A stretch of DNA of 16,935 bases, taken from Thiotrichaceae bacterium (GTDB taxonomy: Bacteria; Pseudomonadota; Gammaproteobacteria; Thiotrichales; Thiotrichaceae). Location of the stretch: assembly GCA_027024625.1 (NCBI GenBank), contig JALVRY010000160.1, positions 1 to 16,935 of the forward strand, in the 5' to 3' direction. The notes under the pieces were generated by a model. That model saw only the letters and a program-made list of their open reading frames with translations. It was not told where the DNA came from and searched no databases. A program made the position numbers and the translations under genes. Positions 7,251 through 15,306 of the stretch are shown here, in pieces (position 1 is the first letter of the stretch; every line of letters starts with the position of its first letter).

Positions 7251-8873
7251 TCACACTCCTTCTAGCATCACTTTTTCTGATGTTTCCTTTGTTTTCTGAA
7301 AAGGGTTATCTACTGGCTTTCTGCTGCTATTTATGGGCTTGAGTTTTAATTCAAGCACCTCCATTCGTTTCCTATATTTTCGCTGCCGATAAAGCCGTTT
7401 CAAATGAAAAAACGCCAATAAGCTCAGGAGAAATAGTATTGATATAATAAACAGTAATTTAATAGAACTCTGTCTATCTACCCCTTCCGTTTCCATACCT
7501 TCCATTTGGATAGCTTCTTTTTGTGCTTTTATAGGGGAAGTGGTTTGCGATGTGTTAGGTTTAATTTGAAGTTGTGATATCTTTTCAGCTTTTTGTACTC
7601 TCATTGTAGCCTGCTTTGTATCAGACTCAGGATGCTCACTTTTTTCTTTCTTTTCGGCTTGATAGGTTGCCTTAAAAATAGCATCCTGTGGCGTTGCTGC
7701 TTCTGTTAACTCTAGGCGCTTACCCTTATTTGATGTACTCTTTTCAACTCCCAACCTTGCTAAAGCTGCTTGTAATTTGTCATTCTCTAATTGCTGCTGT
7801 TTCATCGTTTCTGCTGCAGTGCTTAGAGCCGTTTGCATTTTTTGAATAAGTAATTCTTTTCTACCTAATTCGCCTTCTAATACACTAAGGCGCTCTTCCA
7901 TTTCTGCTTGCTTTTTTAACCTTGTTTGTAAGTACGTTTCAGATTTTTTTAGCTTATTTTCTAATTCTGTTATTTGTTCTTCTCTACTTTTCTCTGATTT
8001 TTTTTGTATTTCTTGAAGAGTATTTAACTGGCTTTCTAACTCATTTAATCGTAATTTTAACTCTGTGTTTTCATTACCTTTTTGAATTACATCCTCTTGT
8101 TTTTGCACAACAACTTCAGGTTTGGATAGCGATAACTTTACCCTACTTTGTGTTGTAGCTATTTTATGCTCAGAATTAGCCGTTTGCTTTCTATCTGCCT
8201 GTTCCTGCAAATCAGCTTTTTTAGTATCTTCTAATAAAGCTTTTTTCTGCTTATCAGAGGATGATTCAAGCACATGATTTTGCTCCGAATCAGCAGCTAT
8301 TATCTTATCTAACTTTGCTTTTTTAGCTAATAAATGGCGAAGCTTCCTCACTTCTCTTTTCCATTTTGCTTTTTTCCTTGAGGCTGATTTAAGGCGTGCT
8401 GATAACTTATGAGCTTCTCTTTCCGTCATTTCTACATTTGAACGAACTCTTCGCTCTAATCGTCGGGCTCTTCGCTTCCATTTTGCATACTGTGACTTAG
8501 CATTAGCTAGGTCTTTTGCGCTAACTTGCAATAAATCTAACTGTTGCAGGTGTGCTTTATACTCTTTTTCTGCATTTTCATAAGAGAGAAGTGCCACGCC
8601 CTGCATATTTTGTGGCAATTTTAAATACACCCCTTTTTTTAGTTCATTCATATTGCCCGAGTTAAATGCATCAGGATTCATTTTATAAATGGCATAAACA
8701 ATTTGCGTGGTTTTAACGTGTGCACCATTGGTAGGGAGCGATTTTGCAATCTTCCATAAAGAGTCGGATGGTTTTGTTGGCCCATATTTCTCCGCAGCCG
8801 AAACATGAGAGAAAACGATAAAACCCAGAATAAAAATAAACTGTATTATTATTCTACTTGTTTTAAATATCAT
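7251..8873 (-). CDS. Short FimV-like protein: wall-binding N-domain, basic coiled coil, one membrane helix
   Basis: The protein has 540 residues. A signal peptide (about 1-26, ending VSA) precedes a FimV N-terminal domain (28-88: YGPTKPSDSLWKIAKSL, then NPDAFNSGN and the basic, LysM-like end), expected to bind peptidoglycan. Residues about 95-375 are predicted coiled coil. The first half is extraordinarily rich in Lys and Arg (runs such as KWKRRARRLERRVR). A low-complexity Ser/Thr/Lys/Glu linker follows, then a single membrane helix at about 472-491 and a basic cytoplasmic tail of about 50 residues. Pseudomonas FimV, which organises the cell pole and type IV pili, is much longer and ends in TPR repeats; none are recognisable here. 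I therefore call it FimV-like, not fimV. It lies downstream of the transglycosylase gene on the same strand. Confidence 0.8.
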   Translation of the reverse strand: MIFKTSRIIIQFIFILGFIVFSHVSAAEKYGPTKPSDSLWKIAKSLPTNGAHVKTTQIVYAIYKMNPDAFNSGNMNELKKGVYLKLPQNMQGVALLSYENAEKEYKAHLQQLDLLQVSAKDLANAKSQYAKWKRRARRLERRVRSNVEMTEREAHKLSARLKSASRKKAKWKREVRKLRHLLAKKAKLDKIIAADSEQNHVLESSSDKQKKALLEDTKKADLQEQADRKQTANSEHKIATTQSRVKLSLSKPEVVVQKQEDVIQKGNENTELKLRLNELESQLNTLQEIQKKSEKSREEQITELENKLKKSETYLQTRLKKQAEMEERLSVLEGELGRKELLIQKMQTALSTAAETMKQQQLENDKLQAALARLGVEKSTSNKGKRLELTEAATPQDAIFKATYQAEKKEKSEHPESDTKQATMRVQKAEKISQLQIKPNTSQTTSPIKAQKEAIQMEGMETEGVDRQSSIKLLFIISILFLLSLLAFFHLKRLYRQRKYRKRMEVLELKLKPINSSRKPVDNPFQKTKETSEKVMLEGV

Positions 8874-8899
8874 AAAGCAGCCCTTGCTTATCTCTTGTT

Positions 8900-8963
8900 A
8901 TCCGAATTAAAGGACTCAAGAGGTATTAATTTTCAAACTTGAATCCGTGATTTCAATTCGGAT
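8900..8963. repeat. 9-bp inverted repeat upstream of the FimV-like gene
   Basis: ATCCGAATT (8900-8908) and AATTCGGAT (8955-8963) are a perfect inverted repeat separated by 46 bases. A third ATCCG lies between them at 8943. The arms sit 27-90 bases upstream of the FimV-like start codon. They could be paired protein-binding half sites or a leader RNA stem. I see no clear promoter box to decide between these. Confidence 0.35.
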
Positions 8964-9049
8964 TTAGGTTTAACATCAAAATTATTATTTTTTGCACAAA
9001 GCACGATGTCTCGCTGCATAGATTATCTAATAATGCTTATGTTGTGTAC

Positions 9050-11005
9050 TTATTTATTCTGCACTACGACTTCCTTTTCTACTGGCATAATGGCTGACAA
9101 GCGTTGCGACAATCTTTTCCCTTGTCCATTTTTTAGTTTGTGGTCATAAATTGTAGTGTAAGCCATAACACCACGAACATATTTTCGGGTTTCATCAAAA
9201 GGAATGCTTTCTGTCCAGCTATCAGCATCCATTGGCTGCTCAGGTGTCCAGCCTGGAATACGCCCTGGTCCAGCATTATAGGCTGCGGTGGCCTTTGGGT
9301 AATTTCCATCGAAGCGATTAAGCATTTGAGAAAGGTAGCTACTACCCAGCTGAATATTGGTTTCTGGTTTAACAAAATCATCTTGATTTAGTCCTTTTAA
9401 ACCAAGGAATTGACTGACATTTCTGGCAGTCTTTGGCATCAGTTGCATTAAGCCAAAAGCTTTGACACGGGAAAGTGCATCAACCTTGAAAGCGCTTTCA
9501 CGACGAATAACACCATAAACCCATGCAGGATCTACCTGTTGCTGTGTGGCATTTTGTATAACTAATTGTCGATAAAGTAATGGAAAACGTAAATCAACCA
9601 CATTCCAATCCTTAGTTTTTGAAACCGTAACAATTGCAATAAAAGCTTGCCCATGTTGCAAAGCAAGTTCAGCGGCAGCTAGTTTTTCTTGTTTATTGAG
9701 TAAGCGGATGGCATTTAGCCATTCTTTACTTGCAAGCTTTGGCTTAGCAACAGCGTATAACTCCAATGCCATCTGGATTGAGGGCATATCCTTTACTTTT
9801 TGTATATCTGCACTACGATCGGGTACTGCTTGGTTTAGCACACCATAAGGCTGCTGAATATGGTCAGCAGAGAGAAAACCATAAAATGTGGCATTTTTTG
9901 CATTATCTGCAAACAGTTGATTCGCTTGAGCTTTATCACCTAGATTTTCCAGAGCTTTGGCCTTCCAATACACCCAAGCTCCATCCTTTTGTGTCTTCGC
10001 ATCCATTGAGTTAATCGCATTCAAAACAGCTTGCCAATTCTGTGTACGAAGTGCAATTCTAGCCATCCATAGGCTAGCATTTTTACTCCGAACTTGAGCA
10101 GGGATACGTCCTAAATAAGGAAGAGCTTTGACATTATGATCTTTAGCTATGCGGGTATAAATATCGCTTTCAACATCACCAATTTCTTCCTTGGTAAAGT
10201 CATAAAGTGGTTTAATTTGTCGCCACAAGCGTTCAGCTTCAATTTTCTTTTTCTTAGCAAAGCGTTTGATACCATGAATAATTATTTTCCGTGAATGTGG
10301 TGTATCAACTTTAGTAAAGTTACGTTTCAAGTAACGAGGCAAATACTTCTCTGGCTTGTTATGAAGCAGTTTCCAGTTATCAAATAGCTTCTGATCAACA
10401 TCACTCAGGTCACGAACTAAACGACTTGCAGCAGATGCTTTGTTACTTGCCATTAGTAATGCCATACGCTGCCAGTAATCTTCTTTAGATAGTTGCTTAT
10501 AGCCACGAAGTGCGTTGAATAGACCATCACATTCCTCGGGAACACTCACTTTTGTCAGCCAGATTTTTTTACCTTGGGCAAAACCCCGTTCCATTTGTCC
10601 TGTGCGGATGAGTGCTTCATTGTGAAAACAACGAGCACCTAAATTCGTATTTTCATCAGAATAATAACTGATAATACGTTCCCAACTTTTTCGTTTAGCT
10701 AGGCGTTTTAGCCACTCATTTCGAATATCATTGCTTAACACTGAATACGAAAAACGCTTCATAAATATAATAAATTCAGAGTCTTTTACATCATCAATAT
10801 TCTTCTTTATGTAGGCATGCTCTAAGTAAGGATAAAGAATATACTCTTGCATGCCTTCCGTTAATTCATGAAAGTCAGACACATCAGCTTGTTTTATTTT
10901 TTCATAAGCGTCATTGAATTGCTCCCGCATACTAAGATGCTCGGAATCAGCCAATACATTCACACAAAAGCAAATTAAAATGATAAATAGAGAAAATTTC
11001 CTCAC
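9050..11005 (-). CDS. slt: Soluble lytic murein transglycosylase, Slt70 family
   Basis: This periplasmic enzyme cleaves the glycan strands of peptidoglycan with formation of 1,6-anhydro-muramic ends. The 651-residue product has a signal peptide (1-19, VLA|D) and a long helical superhelix of about 20-460, as in the doughnut-shaped Slt70. The C-terminal lysozyme-like domain spans about 475-620. Catalytic Glu503 is in GVIRRESAF. Further family motifs are GLMQLMP (518-524), AYNAGPGR (575-582) and ETRKYVRGV (605-613). Length matches Slt70. The start codon is GTG, supported by GAGG nine bases ahead. It is divergent from the MlaC-family gene with only 61 bases between the starts. The FimV-like gene lies 176 bases downstream. 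Confidence 0.94.
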   Translation of the reverse strand: MRKFSLFIILICFCVNVLADSEHLSMREQFNDAYEKIKQADVSDFHELTEGMQEYILYPYLEHAYIKKNIDDVKDSEFIIFMKRFSYSVLSNDIRNEWLKRLAKRKSWERIISYYSDENTNLGARCFHNEALIRTGQMERGFAQGKKIWLTKVSVPEECDGLFNALRGYKQLSKEDYWQRMALLMASNKASAASRLVRDLSDVDQKLFDNWKLLHNKPEKYLPRYLKRNFTKVDTPHSRKIIIHGIKRFAKKKKIEAERLWRQIKPLYDFTKEEIGDVESDIYTRIAKDHNVKALPYLGRIPAQVRSKNASLWMARIALRTQNWQAVLNAINSMDAKTQKDGAWVYWKAKALENLGDKAQANQLFADNAKNATFYGFLSADHIQQPYGVLNQAVPDRSADIQKVKDMPSIQMALELYAVAKPKLASKEWLNAIRLLNKQEKLAAAELALQHGQAFIAIVTVSKTKDWNVVDLRFPLLYRQLVIQNATQQQVDPAWVYGVIRRESAFKVDALSRVKAFGLMQLMPKTARNVSQFLGLKGLNQDDFVKPETNIQLGSSYLSQMLNRFDGNYPKATAAYNAGPGRIPGWTPEQPMDADSWTESIPFDETRKYVRGVMAYTTIYDHKLKNGQGKRLSQRLSAIMPVEKEVVVQNK

Positions 11006-11066
11006 CTGATGCGTCCTCGTTGCATATACTCTGGGATTGAGATATTACCAGCAAAGGAAGAACAGC

Positions 11067-11810
11067 ATGAAAAAACTTATAATAATAGGCACATTAACAA
11101 TAGTTTTGGGCACATCGTACACAGTATTGGCTGATAGCATGGATAAAACCTCAGCAAGTAAAAATAGCCAGCCCCAAACAAGCCAACAATCAGGGAATAA
11201 AGCTTTTAGCTATGGCAAATACGGTAACTATCAACGATTACCTGATTATCAGAATGATAATCCTGCTGTTCTGCTAAAAGATGCTATTGCTCGTGTCAGC
11301 CAATTTGTTTCGAAGGGGGGAGTAAAAGATGTCCGTTCTTTAGATCGTTTTTTAAATGAGCAAGTCGCGCCATTCTTTGATTTTGAAGAAATGTCTTCCT
11401 TAGTCGGTGGTAAGTTATACCACAAAATGGATCAGGCAAATCAAAAGGAATTTCAGCAACGCTTGCAGATATTATTGTTTGATAGCTTAACATCACAGCT
11501 AATTAGCTTTGACGGTATCATGCCAAAAATTTCTTTCTTCCGTCCTATCATGAATGGCAACGGACAGATGCTTGCTCGCCTTCGCGTGTTACGTCGGAAT
11601 GCTCCACCAACCAATTTAGCCTTTCGTTTTGTAAAGGGTGACAAAGGCTGGAAAGTTGTTGATGTTGCTTCAAATGGCTACAGTGCCATTCTCTATTACC
11701 GAGAATATTACCGTAACTATGTTCAAGAGTTAAAATTGAGAAAAAGAATACCTCAAACTTCAACACACACTAGTCAGGCTGTAACCAACCCAACAAGCAA
11801 AGAGAAATAA
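11067..11810 (+). CDS. MlaC/Ttg2D-family periplasmic phospholipid-carrier-like protein
   Basis: The 247-residue product starts at ATG 11067, chosen because AAAGGAAG lies about 6 bases ahead and a signal peptide follows directly (1-22, VLA|D). A longer reading from 11037 would put ten residues before the signal. After a Ser/Gln-rich linker, residues about 56-225 resemble MlaC: the segment APFFDFEEMSSLVGG, the helix with KEFQQRLQILLFDSLTSQL, and the closing WKVVDVASNGYSAILYYREY. MlaC carries phospholipids between the outer membrane and the MlaFEDB transporter. Here no mlaF, E, D or B gene is adjacent. The gene stands alone, divergent from slt, so its partner is unknown; HpnM-type relatives are an alternative. 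The C-terminal tail (about 226-247) is Thr/Lys rich. Confidence 0.85.
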   Translation: MKKLIIIGTLTIVLGTSYTVLADSMDKTSASKNSQPQTSQQSGNKAFSYGKYGNYQRLPDYQNDNPAVLLKDAIARVSQFVSKGGVKDVRSLDRFLNEQVAPFFDFEEMSSLVGGKLYHKMDQANQKEFQQRLQILLFDSLTSQLISFDGIMPKISFFRPIMNGNGQMLARLRVLRRNAPPTNLAFRFVKGDKGWKVVDVASNGYSAILYYREYYRNYVQELKLRKRIPQTSTHTSQAVTNPTSKEK

Positions 11811-11951
11811 ATCTCTCCATTTAAACCCTGAGTTCATCATTTAATGAATAAGCCATTGATTCATCAAGGATTCAGAATAGAAATAATATTAGAGAACAAG
11901 GAACATTTTCTTAAAAGGGATATCTACCTATGAACTTAATACGTTGAAATA

Positions 11952-11990
11952 GTGTGATGTACACACTTAAGAAGTCTCACAGAGACTTCT
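11952..11990 (+). other. Two stem-loops in the leader of the DUF5329 gene
   Basis: Ahead of the DUF5329 gene lie a small stem (AGTGTG and CACACT around ATGTA, about 11951-11967) and then a strong perfect 9-bp hairpin, AGAAGTCTC (11970-11978) and GAGACTTCT (11982-11990), with a 3-base loop. The ribosome site GAGG (12001-12004) begins only 11 bases after the hairpin. There is no T tract, so termination is unlikely. A mRNA-stabilising or translation-affecting leader structure is possible. Confidence 0.4.
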
Positions 11991-12009
11991 AATAGATTAT
12001 GAGGTTTAT

Positions 12010-12393
12010 ATGAAAAAAGTAGTATCCCTTTTTTGTCTTTTGCCCGTATTGGCATTTGCAGATGTAACGCCTGAACAAAAACCAGAGGTGGATCATTTAA
12101 TTGATTATGTTAGCCATTCATCTTGTAAATTTAAGCGAAACTTTTCTTACCATACAGCTAAAGAAGCCGTTGAACACATCCAAAAAAAATATGACTATTT
12201 TAGAGATAAAATTAAAACGACTGATGATTTTATCCGATTATCCGCAACCAAAAGTTTATTGACTGGTAAATTATACAAAGTTAAATGCGGTGAAGATGAT
12301 TTAATAGCCACCAAAGATTGGTTAAACGCTGAATTAAAAGTATTTCGTGAGACACAGGCTAAAAACAAACTGAATGAACCACCCCACGAATAG
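12010..12393 (+). CDS. DUF5329-family small periplasmic protein
   Basis: The 127-residue protein has a signal peptide (1-17, AFA|D). The mature part fits the DUF5329 family as I know it: a short helical protein with HLIDYVSHSSCKFKRN, then AKEAVEHIQKKYDYFRDKIKTTDDFI and SATKSLLTGKLYKVKCG. Cys39 and Cys93 are the only mature-part cysteines and probably form a disulfide in the periplasm. The function of the family is unknown. GAGG lies 5 bases before the ATG. The stop codon is immediately followed by sequence of an IS3 remnant, but the family core looks complete, so the gene seems intact; only the last 10 or so residues could have been altered by the insertion. Confidence 0.82.
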   Translation: MKKVVSLFCLLPVLAFADVTPEQKPEVDHLIDYVSHSSCKFKRNFSYHTAKEAVEHIQKKYDYFRDKIKTTDDFIRLSATKSLLTGKLYKVKCGEDDLIATKDWLNAELKVFRETQAKNKLNEPPHE

Positions 12394-12395
12394 CG

Positions 12396-12647
12396 CGTTC
12401 AGCTCTAGAGGAACTTGCCATTGCAAAAAAGGCTGCTACCTACTTCACGAAACAACTCAAGTGAAGTACGGTTTTATAAAAGAGCATCGCAGGGAATTCT
12501 GTATTGCCAGCCTATGTCGTTACTTTGATATTTCAGATAGTAGTTATTATGCCTGTCTAAAACAAAAACCAAGTGAACGAGCCACAGGCTATCACTCATT
12601 TAATGACAGACAATGGTATCATTAGTAGCATGAATGCCAAGGTGTGA
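12396..12647 (+). pseudogene. Remnant of an IS3-family transposase (end of OrfA, pieces of OrfB)
   Basis: Three pieces in order resemble an IS3-family element. First, 12396-12464 reads RSALEELAIAKKAATYFTKQLK and stop, like the C-terminus of OrfA. Second, a GTG at 12461 overlaps that stop and opens VKYGFIKEHRREFCIASLCRYFDISDSSYYAC..KPSERA, the typical N-terminus of OrfB; similarity ends near 12585 and the frame closes at 12625. Third, in another frame at 12603-12647, MTDNGIISSMNAKV and stop recalls the late part of the DDE domain. The catalytic core between is missing, so the element is dead through internal deletion and frameshift. It lies between the DUF5329 stop and the end of panB. I could not find its terminal inverted repeats. 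Confidence 0.8.
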
Positions 12648-12683
12648 ATTGAGAGGAATGGTATTCGATCATAATTAATCTAT

Positions 12684-13484
12684 TTAGAAAAAGCACTGCT
12701 CATCACTTGGGAAACTAGCTTCTTTAACAGCAGTATTAAATGCAGCAATTGCCTCTTGAATCGTGCGACCTTCTTGTAGGAAATTTTGCACAAACTTTGG
12801 AGCATGGCTGCTGATTCCAAGCATGTCTTGTAATACTAATACTTGCCCACTACATTCACGCCCTGCCCCAATGCCAATCGTAGGGATTTCTAAGGTGTCT
12901 GTAATTTTCTTGGCTAGGTCTACGGGTACACACTCAAGCACTAGCATATCGGCTCCTGCATCTTGTAGAGCTGTCGCATCATCAATCATGTATTTAGCTT
13001 GTTCTTCATCTCTACCTTGCACAAGATAACCGCCAATTTTATGCACAGATTGAGGCTGCAAACCGAGGTGAGCACAAACAGGAACGCCGTGATGACTTAA
13101 CTGAGAGACTGTTTCAACTTGAGGTGCCCCACCTTCTAACTTAACCATTTGAGCAGCCCCTTCTTGCATCAATCGAGCCGCATTATGAGTTGCTTGTTTT
13201 GGGTTGGTATAACTCATAAAAGGTAAATCTGCTATCAGCAGTGTATTTGCACAAGCTCGTGAAACCGCTTTGCTGTGATAAATTATATCTTCCACTGTGA
13301 CAGGTATGGTGGATTCATGCCCTTGGATTACCATACCCAGTGAGTCACCTACGAGTATGGCATCAATATCTTGCTCATCAATTACTTTGGCAAAACTAAA
13401 ATCATAGGCCGTCAAAACACTGATCTTCTCACCAGATTGCTTCATTTTTTTAAGTGTGCGGATCGTTTTCTTTGCCATGATCAT
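12684..13484 (-). CDS. panB: 3-methyl-2-oxobutanoate hydroxymethyltransferase
   Basis: This enzyme makes ketopantoate from 2-oxoisovalerate using 5,10-methylene-tetrahydrofolate, the first step to pantothenate and coenzyme A. The 266-residue product matches the family end to end: LVGDSLGM with metal ligand Asp47, ADLPFM with Asp86, MVKLEGG with Glu117, HLGLQPQSV, LECVPV with catalytic Glu184, and IGIGAG. Its ATG overlaps the folK stop as ATGA, implying translational coupling; a second ATG two codons later (MAKK) is an alternative start. It ends the pcnB-folK-panB run. panC, which usually follows panB in Gammaproteobacteria, is absent from the window. The IS3 remnant lies less than 40 bases past the stop. 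Confidence 0.97.
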   Translation of the reverse strand: MIMAKKTIRTLKKMKQSGEKISVLTAYDFSFAKVIDEQDIDAILVGDSLGMVIQGHESTIPVTVEDIIYHSKAVSRACANTLLIADLPFMSYTNPKQATHNAARLMQEGAAQMVKLEGGAPQVETVSQLSHHGVPVCAHLGLQPQSVHKIGGYLVQGRDEEQAKYMIDDATALQDAGADMLVLECVPVDLAKKITDTLEIPTIGIGAGRECSGQVLVLQDMLGISSHAPKFVQNFLQEGRTIQEAIAAFNTAVKEASFPSDEQCFF

Positions 13485-13981
13485 GTTCTCACTACTAACT
13501 GTCGTTCGATTCTTATTAAATCATCGTCAGGGTTGTTTTTTAAACAAGCTTGCAAGCTTTTACCGTTTGGGAATTCTAACGTGGTCACTATATCGCGTAA
13601 TGGATAAAGTACAAACGAGCGTTTATGCATCCAAGGATGAGGGACAATTAAATCTTGCTGGTTTATCATGTGATTGCCATAGAGCAGGATATCCAAATCT
13701 AGCGTTCTTGCTCCCCAGTGCTGTCCATTGCGTTGGCGTTGATTTTTTTGTTCGATGGTCTGGGTAGCTTTTAATAAGCGTTCTGCGGTTAACGTCGTAT
13801 CAATTTCAACCACAGCATTAAGATAATCTGGCTGGTCTTGTGGCCCTTGGGGTTTACTTTGGTAAACGGGCGAAACAGCGGTAACACATATCTCATCGTG
13901 CTGATGTAGTTGTGTTACGGCATTCTGTAAATATTGGAAAGAGTCACCTAGGTTGCTACCCAGCCCGATATAGGCAATCAT
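13481..13981 (-). CDS. folK: 2-amino-4-hydroxy-6-hydroxymethyldihydropteridine pyrophosphokinase (HPPK)
   Basis: HPPK transfers pyrophosphate from ATP to 6-hydroxymethyl-dihydropterin in folate synthesis. The 166-residue protein has the family motifs in order: YIGLGSNLGD (4-13), PQGPQDQPDYLNAVVEI (44-60), and R..GQHWGARTLDLDILLYG (about 82-102) with the two metal-binding Asp residues of DLD. HPWMHKRSFVLYPLRDI follows (about 114-130). The gene sits between pcnB and panB with 4-base ATGA overlaps at both ends, so translation is probably coupled along the operon. Its product supplies the folate used by PanB as one-carbon donor, although the pairing with pcnB is simply the conserved gammaproteobacterial gene order. 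Confidence 0.96.
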   Translation of the reverse strand: MIAYIGLGSNLGDSFQYLQNAVTQLHQHDEICVTAVSPVYQSKPQGPQDQPDYLNAVVEIDTTLTAERLLKATQTIEQKNQRQRNGQHWGARTLDLDILLYGNHMINQQDLIVPHPWMHKRSFVLYPLRDIVTTLEFPNGKSLQACLKNNPDDDLIRIERQLVVRT

Positions 13982-15306
13982 GATGCGCTGTTTGGTTTTT
14001 TCTTCTTCTTTTTTCTTTTTCGACGTTTGCCTTTATGAAGGCGACACATCTCTAATTTGCCTTCTTCATCTTGCTCCTGAAAATCTGTCCACCATTGGCA
14101 GTCTTCCATTGTCACATCATCATTTACTGATGCTCTAAGACAGTGAAAGTCATAAGCTGCGCGAAAACGTGGATGACCTAAAAAGCTCATTGAACGACGG
14201 CAGTCTTTGTAATTAAAACGAGCCTGTAATGACCAAATTTCTCTTGCCATTGTCGTAAAACGACGAGGAACTGCCGTGTATTGAACTTGTTCTTTCAATA
14301 CAATCGATGCAGCAATATGGAAAGCTTGCATCATTGGATAGCCTTGAGCCAAAGATCTATCGGCATGGTATTTAACCACACGCCAAAGCATGACAGAATA
14401 GAGAAAAGCAGGAGTAACAGATAAACCAGAGCGAATACGTTTATCTGTATTGCTAAGAGCAGCCATCACAAAAGCATTAAATGTTGGGTCATGCAAGCCA
14501 TCTTCTGTGAGTGGAAATAAGCAAGAAAATAAATTGTACTCTCTCAGTTGTTCCAGTGTTTTTACTGCCTGACCACTATGAAAAAGTTTAAGCGTTTCAT
14601 CAAATAAGCGAGCGGGTGCAATGTTATCCAACAAGTCTGCCATTTCTTGGATGGGCTTTTGTGTCTCTTTTTCAATTTCTAGACCAAGCTTGCTCGCAAA
14701 ACGAATCGCTCGCAACATGCGGACAGGGTCTTCACGATAGCGCTGTTCTGGATCACCAATTAAACGTAGTGTGCCTTTACGAATATCATCAACGCCGCCG
14801 ACATAATCTAAAACTTCACCTGATGCAAGATCATAAAATAGAGCATTAACGGTAAAATCGCGGCGTAGCGCATCTTCCTCGACCGTGCCATAGACATTAT
14901 CATGAATAATACGTCCATCATCTGAGGTAACGCCTTGGGAACTGGTGTCGTGTGGTCCACGAAATGTGGCAACTTCTAGATAAAATCGACCGTAATAAAT
15001 ATGAGCTAGGCGGAAACGTCGCCCGATTAATCGACAAGAGGAGAATAAACGCCGAACTTCTTCTGGCCTTGCACTGGTCGCAATATCAAAGTCTTTAGGT
15101 TCTTTGCCTAGCATCAAATCACGAACTGCACCACCAACGAGATAGGCTTCAAAGCCTGCTTTATTTAAGCGGCGTAACACATCTTTAGTCTTATCGCATA
15201 TTTGCGATGCAGTAATACCATGATCCGTCGCAGGAATACGCCGTAATTCTATTTTCTTCTTCCGCTTTTGTCTATTCCAGAACACTAAGCCCATAACTCC
15301 GATCAA
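13978..15306 (-). CDS. pcnB: Poly(A) polymerase I
   Basis: PcnB adds 3' A tails to RNAs, marking them for decay. The 442-residue product has the class II nucleotidyltransferase head: LVGGAVRDLMLGKEPKDFDIAT with catalytic Asp72 and Asp74, IGRRFRLAHIYYG, RRDFTVNALFYD, and the RNA-binding neck with EDPVRMLRAIRFASKLGL. The Arg-rich linkage IGRRFRLAH and the length point to PcnB rather than CCA-adding enzyme. The tail ends in a very basic stretch, KGKRRKRKKKKKK. The start is uncertain: the frame opens at TTG 15306, with ATG at 15294 (GGAG only 2 bases ahead) and GTG at 15285 as alternatives. The region forms a hairpin, described separately. folK overlaps its stop by ATGA. E. coli pcnB is also reported to start at a poor non-AUG codon. 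Confidence 0.95.
   Translation of the reverse strand: MIGVMGLVFWNRQKRKKKIELRRIPATDHGITASQICDKTKDVLRRLNKAGFEAYLVGGAVRDLMLGKEPKDFDIATSARPEEVRRLFSSCRLIGRRFRLAHIYYGRFYLEVATFRGPHDTSSQGVTSDDGRIIHDNVYGTVEEDALRRDFTVNALFYDLASGEVLDYVGGVDDIRKGTLRLIGDPEQRYREDPVRMLRAIRFASKLGLEIEKETQKPIQEMADLLDNIAPARLFDETLKLFHSGQAVKTLEQLREYNLFSCLFPLTEDGLHDPTFNAFVMAALSNTDKRIRSGLSVTPAFLYSVMLWRVVKYHADRSLAQGYPMMQAFHIAASIVLKEQVQYTAVPRRFTTMAREIWSLQARFNYKDCRRSMSFLGHPRFRAAYDFHCLRASVNDDVTMEDCQWWTDFQEQDEEGKLEMCRLHKGKRRKRKKKKKKPNSAS

Noticed and set aside
11020..11048. Possible -35 TTGCAT and -10 TATTAC for the MlaC-family gene
   Set aside because: The transcript would begin almost on the ribosome site, leaving nearly no leader, and the boxes match consensus poorly.
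11811..12009. Gap of about 200 bases after the MlaC-family gene searched for RNA genes
   Set aside because: No tRNA-like arms, T-loop or terminator with a T tract could be seen; only the leader stems reported for the DUF5329 gene.
14616..14849. Plus-strand frame of 77 codons antisense to pcnB
   Set aside because: It lies wholly inside a clear pcnB coding region in a shadow frame and has no start context or recognisable protein features.
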